NCBI RefSeq assembly: GCF_932526225.1
Contig: NC_064041.1
Location: 2,616,699 to 2,680,698, forward strand
Direction: 5' to 3'
Source of the DNA: Nematostella vectensis
Lineage: Eukaryota; Cnidaria; Anthozoa; Actiniaria; Edwardsiidae
DNA length: 64,000 nucleotides
In this document: piece after piece, positions 57,622 through 64,000 of the stretch
How positions within the stretch are numbered: position 1 is the first letter of the stretch
Layout: each line of letters opens with the position of its first letter
Notes under the pieces: generated by a model
What the model saw: only the letters and a program-made list of their open reading frames with translations
Told to the model about the DNA's origin: nothing
The model's database searches: none
Program-made: the position numbers and the translations under genes

Positions 57622-59514
57622 CCCTGTGAGAAGAAGTTGCTCTTTGACAGCTGAAGTAAGTCAGTTCTGAAAAATGTCGGAAAATGCTTTACTGCAAAAA
57701 TATGATTTGTTATCAATCTTATACTAAAGACCAATAAAGTAGATTTGACTGTTGGAAATTAGAGAGTTCATATTTAAGAAGTCATTTATGATTATTTTAT
57801 ATTTTATTGCTTTTAGGTGGCTTTACCACATACAAAATTAATCAACTGTTGGCAATTATTCAATTGCTGGCATGAGAACAAACGAGAACAAGGTGACATT
57901 AACTTAAATATACCTACTGTTGTGGAAACCGCATGCTATAAAGAAACGGTGATCCAATCACAATACTGGAACAAGTCAAATTAAAAATATTATGCCAAAA
58001 TATTATGCCAAAATATTATGTTTAGTTATCACTTTGAATTTTAGATTAAAGTCGAAGGAAAAAAAGGAAATCGCCGACAATCGACCAAAAACTCTAAATA
58101 TAACTCTGCATACAACCCTGAATATCAATAACTTCACCAAGACAGATGTCTAAGATAGACCATGATCATGAAGCAAACATTCAGGGTATGTTTTTTTGTG
58201 AATGAAAATAGCGCCCGCAAGAAGCCAAAAGGAGGAGGGTTGGTAAAGAAGAGGGAAGGGGGCAAGGCGCGCCCGCTACATTCGCCATCTTCTCCTAGGG
58301 GGGGGGGGGGGGGGTTGACACCCTTCCCATGATGCACTTCGTCAAAGCATATTATCAACCGCCGCGCGTCGTGATGTGGCGCAGATGATCTTAGTCATGA
58401 AGGCGGTGGTAAGAGCAAGATGGAATAGCTCGGAGGCATTCCGAGGAAGAAACTAGCTTGATTATCGCCGAATGCCCATCTTGAATGAAAATTCAAGATT
58501 TAAATTTGAAAAGAGATGTTTTCTTTGCCTATCAAATCCACGGCCTTCTCCCACGGGCCTTAATTACTCAATCCCGGACGATTTAACGATTTAATTACAA
58601 TACCTATGCCTTTTATACTGTATTTTTATTTTTTTGGTAAATATTGCACTGATGGTCACAAGAAATTTGTTTCCTGCAGCTAAAAATGACTACAAAATAA
58701 CGAACTCTTAAAAAATAGCGTGCGCGCGCATGTAATGGCGTCATTTTCGATTGCCCCTGAAGCGCGCGCAGACAGTTTGAAAAATAAAATACACCTACAA
58801 TAACCTCATTTTCTAGCCAAAGTTGGCGAAATATTCCTCGAACTCAAGGCTTAGTTGTAGTCTAATTTTTCTTCTGGCAAATCCTCATCAAATCTGTGCT
58901 TGATATGTTATTTTAGTTAGTCAAAAGCTAAGACAACCGGTTCGTGCAACCCCAGTAAAACAAGGACAGCAAGATGACGTGATCAATTTTCAGAGACTAG
59001 TTGATTCAAGTAGTCTATCTTCAAGGCCAAAATTCGCCCCTTAGGAGTGAGGTAGTTTAGAGGTAGACCCCGATTAATAGTCTATTAGGGTAGAGAGTCC
59101 TTAGAATTCGAAATATTTGTCTTACAAAAATGTAAACAAACAAGACGGCGGGGCAATGTTTCGGAATCTTAGTTTGCATCTCAAAACTCACAAACCAAAT
59201 CTACATACCATTATTACATAATGTATGAAAAAACACACACATGAGCTAGCTTGTGACTCCAACTTTAATTCTTTAGGTTTCATTTTACTTGTTTTACACA
59301 TTTAATAAGAATAATTTGACATTTTCTTCGATGCATTTTGACGGATTTTTCCCGCGAATTTCGCGCGTTTTTTGCTGCTAACTCAGAAAATCACGCGCAA
59401 GTGCTCGTGGACAGGGTGTCAAACCCCCCTAGGGGCGGAGCAACCAGGCCTTTGTGGGTTCAGGAGATGAAGAGGGAGCCTGGTGAAGGACCATCTGAGG
59501 TGTCGGTGCGTCTT
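57622..59514. other. intergenic spacer
   Basis: No exon is seen. It holds a poly-G run at about 58300-58313 and AT-rich sequence. Confidence 0.5.
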
Positions 59515-60192
59515 TGTAGCTGTAGGGCCTGTGGTGTTTAGACGAGACCTGACACCTGCAAGGCCTGTGGTGTTTAGACGAGACCTGAAAGCTGCAAGGC
59601 CTGTGGTGCTTAGACGAGACTTGACAGCTGCAAGGCCTGTGGTGTTTAGACGAGACTTGACAGCTGCAAGGCCTGTGGTGTTTAGACGAGACCTGACAGC
59701 TGAAAGACCTGTGGTGTTTAGACGAAACCTGACAGCTGCAAGGCCTGTGGTGTTTAGACGAGACTTGACAGCTGCAAGGCATGTGATGTTTAGACGAGAC
59801 TTGACAGCTGGAAGGCCTGTGGTGTTTAGACGAGACCTGACAGCTGCAAGGCCTGTGGTGTTTAGACGACACCTGACAGCTGCAAGGCCTGTTGTGTTTA
59901 GATGAGACCTGACAGCTGCAAGGCCTGTTGTGTTTAGACGAGACCTGACAGCTGCAAGGCCTGTGGTGTTTAGACGAGACCTGACAGCTGCAAGGCCTGT
60001 GGTGTTAAGACGAGACCTGACAGCTGCAAGGCCTGTGGTGTTTAGATGAGACATGACAGCTGCAAGGCCTGTGGTGTTTAGACGAGACCTGACAGCTGCA
60101 AGGCCTGTGGTGTTTAGACGAGACCTGACAGCTGCAAGGCCTGTGGTGTTTAGACGAGACTTGACAGCTGGAAGGCATTTGGTGTTTAGACA
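59515..60192. repeat. 36-bp minisatellite, about 18 units
   Basis: The unit joins AGGCCTGTGGTGTTTAGACG and AGACCTGACAGCTGCA. Since 36 is divisible by 3, frames stay open on both strands (RPVVFRRDLTAA and LNTTGLAAVRSR); these are by-products. Confidence 0.95.
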
Positions 60193-60689
60193 AGACCTGA
60201 CACGAGGGGCCGGAGGGGACGAGGCGGGTTTTTTTTTTACAGTAGCAATTTTAGGTTTTAGTACGCAGGTAAATCAAGCCTGGCTTGTTTTGCGTAATTT
60301 TTATTGAACGCCATGTTGTTAAAGACCAAGATTGCTGACAAAAGAAATATCTCAGGATCTTCTCCCCAAGATTTATATATATATAGGACTATTTGTTAAA
60401 ATAGTAAAAAGCTATCTTATTTTAATTTTGTTAACGTTAAACCGAAAATCTTTTGTACAGCCTTTGGGTACAGCCAACTTTTTTTCAATCAAATAAACTA
60501 CATCTGCATTTTTTAATATTCAGGTGGAACCAGCTGATAATTGTTCGTGTCCTTGTCAGTGCTTTGACGTGCTCCTATGGGTATGAATAAAACAAATCCA
60601 GGTTTTTGGGAACTGAATTATTTTTATTCATAAGTATTTTGACATTTTGTTACCTTATGACAGAACGCAGTCAGATCGTGACCTTACTA
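60193..60689. other. intergenic spacer
   Basis: AT-rich with no gene-like signal. TTTATT near 60624 could be a minus-strand poly(A) signal for the beta-trefoil gene. Confidence 0.4.
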
Positions 60690-60955
60690 TGACACGTGAC
60701 CCGTGATCTTCTTACGGGACATGACCTTCCTATGACGCGTGAACTTACAATGGCACGTGACCTTTCTATGACACGTGACCTTACAATGGCACGTGAACTT
60801 ACAATGGCACGTGACCTTTCTATGACACGTGACCTTACAATGGCACGTGAACTTACAATGGCACATGACATTTCTATGACACGTGACCTTATGACTGGGT
60901 CATGTGACCTTTCTATGATACGAAACAATACAATGGTACGTGATCTTATTATGAC
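60690..60955. repeat. 18-bp minisatellite containing CACGTG E-boxes
   Basis: The unit is CACGTGACCTTACAATGG with variants (GAACTT, TTTCTATGA). About 14 units, many with an intact CACGTG palindrome. It lies about 300 bp past the stop codon of the beta-trefoil gene. Confidence 0.92.
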
Positions 60956-61248
60956 CTACAAGGACTCGCGACTTAAGTTCTTTTGACCTTTATCTGTCCT
61001 TACAATGGCTATGTATGATAAGACACAAAAAATCAAAGGCAAAACTTAAACATGGTTGGACATGCTTAGTCAATTTTCTTCCAGTTATTTTACAAACGCA
61101 ACGATTTGTTTGAAGTACAAATTAGTAAATATACCTTTATGATATACAACGAAAAATTGCCATCCGGAACAATCTATTTCCAGACAGAGGACCCTTAACA
61201 GCACATTACTCAGCGCTCCAACATCTCATCAGCGCTCCAACGTACACA

Positions 61249-62914
61249 TTAGTAAGGAGGAGGTGGACCATAGCTAGGTGGAGGTGGGCCGTACCCTGCT
61301 GGAGGTGGGCCGTACCCTGCCGGAGCTGGGCCGTACCCTGCAGGAGGGGGGCCATATCCAGGGTAGCCGGCTGGGGGTGGTGGTGGGTGCTGTCCAGTGG
61401 GATAGCCACCTGCTGGAGGAGCAGTGTGTGTGCCAGGGTAGCCACCTGGATATCCAGTGGGTGGGGGAGGATGAGGGTGCCCTCCGTGTGGAGGAGGGGG
61501 TTGAGGGTATCCACCAGAGAGGTGTGGTGGGGGATAGGTCCCGGGTTGAGGATAGCTTGGGGTTGGTGCTGGGTAGCCTCCTGTGGTTCTGTGGTCTGGG
61601 ACATATGTCTGACCATACGGACTGAACTGTAGAGAGGAAAAGAAAAAAAAGGTAGTGGTTCGAAGCCTACGGTGTAAATGAAACGTGCGTTGCAGCCCCA
61701 CGTGTCAAAGGTGTTGTATAAAAAAGTGTTAAACGGACTCGAACGGTTGCAATGCTAGCTTCGTGAGCTAAAAAAAAAAAAACGAAATAAAAACTGCCTA
61801 AACATCCAGGGAAGTAACAATAACTAGGATAAAAAGACGAAAACAACTGAATTATGCTATCACTCCCCCTTCCGTCCCTAGTAACTCACCAGTAGCTTGG
61901 CCTCAAAGAACGCGGGCTCACTCTTGTAACAGCTCGCAGGTGACAACACGCATCCATTTGCGTCAACGCCAACGTGTTGCCTCGGCAACATGCATGACTC
62001 CAGAGAAGCGTAATGGTCGGGAGACTCGTGTATGTAGAAGTGACAGTAGTTGTCAAAGAACTAGAATTAGATGAGCTAACAGTTAGCGAACGCCCAACAA
62101 ACAGACGGCTGAATTAGTATTATGTCATCCTCTTCAATGAGACCCTTAAGATATGATGACTGCATGACAGTGACGACAGAAAACAAAGGATAATTCAAAT
62201 GGCTGAAGTTGAAATTCATTCCATATTCCAAGTTTTACGTTTTTCCAAGGACGACAATGTTTGTAGTATATCAAAATTAGATAGCTGTATTTGCTATTGT
62301 AGCGATAAAATATTAGATAAATTGTTGTCTTTTTTATAAAGTAAAGGAATTTATTTTTCTGGGTAAAGACATCCCAGCCTCGCCGTTGAGGCCAAGTAAT
62401 CACCAATACACAAAAGCCAAGGCTTCTTTTTGCGCCTTCACCAGAACTTCTTTACCTTTTATCTAAGTACTCCTGACAAAGAGCGATCCCGGTGGTTAAG
62501 GACGTTTTTATACCTGATGTTGAGATCGTAAACCTTAAAGTAGTAGTCCAGATACAAGGTAGTAGAAAGCATGTACCCGACATCTTTGGTTAAAAGTACG
62601 ACTTGACTTTCATTTTTCGTAAGCACCTTTCATCAAGCCTAGATCTGCAGGGCTCCCTGTGGTTAATAACTGTACTCACCTTCCTTCTGACCTGTGCACC
62701 ATCTATCCGAGATAGTAGCCTGGATCCTTAAGCTTGGCGCCTGTGCGCCATCTTTACCGCGATAGTAGCCTGGATCCTTAGGGTTACCTGTGGTTAATAA
62801 CTGTACTCACCTTCCCTCTGACTTGTGCGCCATCTATCCCGAGGTAGTAGCCCCGATGTGCAACGCTGGCCAAGGCGACTACATTCCCACCGATCTGAGT
62901 CACCATAAACTGGG
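61249..62914 (-). CDS. beta-trefoil (FGF/IL-1-like) protein with Pro/Gly/Tyr-rich tail, 3' three exons
   Basis: Exons 62914-62811, 62060-61890 and 61626-61249 join in phase (0 and 0; entry to the first is phase 1). They encode FMVTQIGGNVVALASVAHRG and YYLGIDGAQVRGK, then FFDNYCHFYIHESPDHYASL and ESCMLPRQHVGVDANG, then a 125-residue tail of GYP/PPAGYGPPP repeats to TAA. The pattern V.L.S...G.YLG.D..G, C.F..HE...Y..LES......VGVD..G is a beta-trefoil of the FGF/IL-1/fascin group. Upstream exons with the first trefoil strands lie beyond 62914, probably off the window, so a signal peptide cannot be judged. The Pro/Gly/Tyr tail resembles those of annexins or WW-ligand proteins and suggests a cytosolic, possibly phase-separating protein. 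The family within the fold is not certain. Confidence 0.7.
62661..62860. repeat. partial tandem copies of a beta-trefoil exon 3' end
   Basis: The block GGTTAATAACTGTACTCACC plus TTCC and CTGTGC(A/G)CCATCT occurs at 62661 and, as the real exon end, at 62792. A third, shorter copy begins at about 62740 (CCTGTGCGCCATCTTTACCG). The 62661 copy retains the donor in minus orientation (AAG|GTGAGTACAG). Confidence 0.8.
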
Positions 62915-63099
62915 CTAGGGAAGAGTGAAATATAAGAAAACAACTTCATATTAATCATCATATATATATAATCATCCTCTCCATCATCATCATCACAAGC
63001 CACCTAAAACACTGTAAATATCATCAATTGCTATTGCTATCAATAATTAATCCTGTCAGCTTAGATAAATTAATTAGGCTTCTATCGTTTTCATCAACA
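62915..63099. other. intron of the beta-trefoil gene with ATC/AT microsatellite
   Basis: Contains a short TATATATA and ATCATC tract at about 62955-62995; nothing else seen. Confidence 0.5.
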
Positions 63100-64000
63100 T
63101 CAAAGTGCTTGCAACCTTTGTAATCTATGTGAAGGGATTCTGTGAATGCCATTTTTTGTGAAAGAAATGGGTGCATCCTGAAGGGGGGGTGCAGTATTTC
63201 TGAAAGGGTGGTCTATCCCAAAGAGAAGGGGGCGTGGAGCACCATGAAAACAACATGGTGGTTGCACCCTGCATGGTTACACCCATCCCATTTATATTCA
63301 TTTCTAAGAAATGTCAAAACATTGTGTACCATACATACACGGATGAATGTTCCTGTCTTCGGGATTTTCTTTCATTGGTGAATTTTTTTCAAATTCCGGA
63401 AAGATTTCGTATTCGGGAAGCCGATCTTTTCTTTGGAAGAACGATCTTGAAAATCTTAAGAAAGTTCTCGCCCTCGAGTGTTAACCTCGGTGATAAACGA
63501 TTTTAAAAACAGGAAGAAAGATCTTTTCTTCGGAAGAACGATATCTTGCCCTCGGAACCACGATCGATCTTGAAAACCGGAGATGGTTCCTCGTAAAAAA
63601 AACTGATATCGTTCTGCATATCGTAAAAGGGTTCTGCTTAATGTCGAAAACGATATTTTTCTCCGGTGTACGTCTTCCCTTGCTGGGTCACATACAGTAT
63701 TTATATTTTTATTCTGTATCAATTCAATTCCCTCAAGGCGCGTGAAATCTTCAAGCAAGGTCAGAGGTGGCTCACCCAAGCTAAAGAGTATTACGAGCTG
63801 GATGGTCACGTGTCTGATTACGTTCAGATAGAACAAGACGTGAGCCAGCTGTACAAAGAGCTCGCTAAACTGGAGACGGACAAAGAGCGCAGGTGCAAGA
63901 TGCACAAGAGACGTGTGGACGTGCTGTGCGCCGTGCTGGCAGGTAACAGGAGTAGTGGAGACCTTTTAAAGGCTCGTTTACACTAACAACTTCTGTCCTT
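63100..64000 (+). pseudogene. segmental duplication, copy B: extra KBP exon 5
   Basis: About 901 bp, 99% like 53837-54742. The exon copy (from 63738) stays open: AREIFKQGQRWLTQAKEYYE, with CAAG|GCG at the acceptor instead of CGAG|GCG and one synonymous GAG to GAA change. It runs off the window edge, so it may belong to a larger duplicated KBP segment, or be an unmerged haplotype. No exon 4 or exon 6 partner is seen here. Confidence 0.85.

Noticed and set aside
59419-60307. ORFs on both strands of the 36-bp array (RPVVFRRDLTAA, LNTTGLAAVRSR)
   Set aside because: Repeat artefacts open on both strands.

Overview
This is nuclear DNA from an animal. Genes are split by GT-AG introns with phases that can be checked, coding density is low, and microsatellites, minisatellites and small inverted-repeat transposons are abundant. 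The gene set (KIF-binding protein, a GORAB-type golgin, a MICAL-type flavin monooxygenase, a RING/NHL protein, a single-exon class A GPCR) together with the AT-rich, MITE-rich background suggests a non-vertebrate metazoan. An anthozoan cnidarian of the Nematostella type fits best, but that assignment is inference.

Layout. 1-8 kb: LINE fragments, two long microsatellites, a palindromic MITE and an orphan Ala/Gly-rich exon. 8.2-15.2 kb (+): a three-exon gene for a 399-residue protein starting MGC (predicted acylated), with a basic coiled coil and an acidic tail. Its second intron holds a SAM-domain gene on the opposite strand (11.7-13.0 kb) and a MITE. 16.8-17.7 kb (+): an intronless GPCR. 19.5-37.7 kb (-): a 13-exon gene whose splice phases join without a break into 2,233 codons. 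It has a MICAL FAD-monooxygenase module followed by about 1,730 residues of low-complexity tail, with no CH or LIM domain visible. 39.3-41.0 kb (-): an intronless RING/coiled-coil/NHL gene, divergent from GORAB (41.8-44.2 kb, +). 44.3-46.8 kb: two large minisatellites, one with a seven-unit higher-order repeat. 47.4-56.9 kb (+): a complete seven-exon KIF-binding protein gene. Its third intron carries a hAT transposon with an 8-bp target duplication, itself holding a dead antisense LINE. 59.5-61.0 kb: minisatellites. 61.2-62.9 kb (-): the last three exons of a gene for a beta-trefoil (FGF/IL-1-like) domain with a Pro/Gly/Tyr-rich tail. 63.1-64.0 kb: an almost identical second copy of the KIF-binding protein exon-5 region.

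The genes do not form an operon or one pathway. Several belong to the cytoskeleton/membrane-traffic area: MICAL (actin oxidation), KIF-binding protein (kinesin inhibition) and GORAB (Golgi/COPI and centriole).

The most unusual structural theme is repeated tandem duplication across exon-intron edges. At least four exons in three regions have their 3' end plus the 5' splice site copied into the following intron, one of them as a five-copy array. Other intronic minisatellites carry donor-like motifs in the sense orientation of the host gene.
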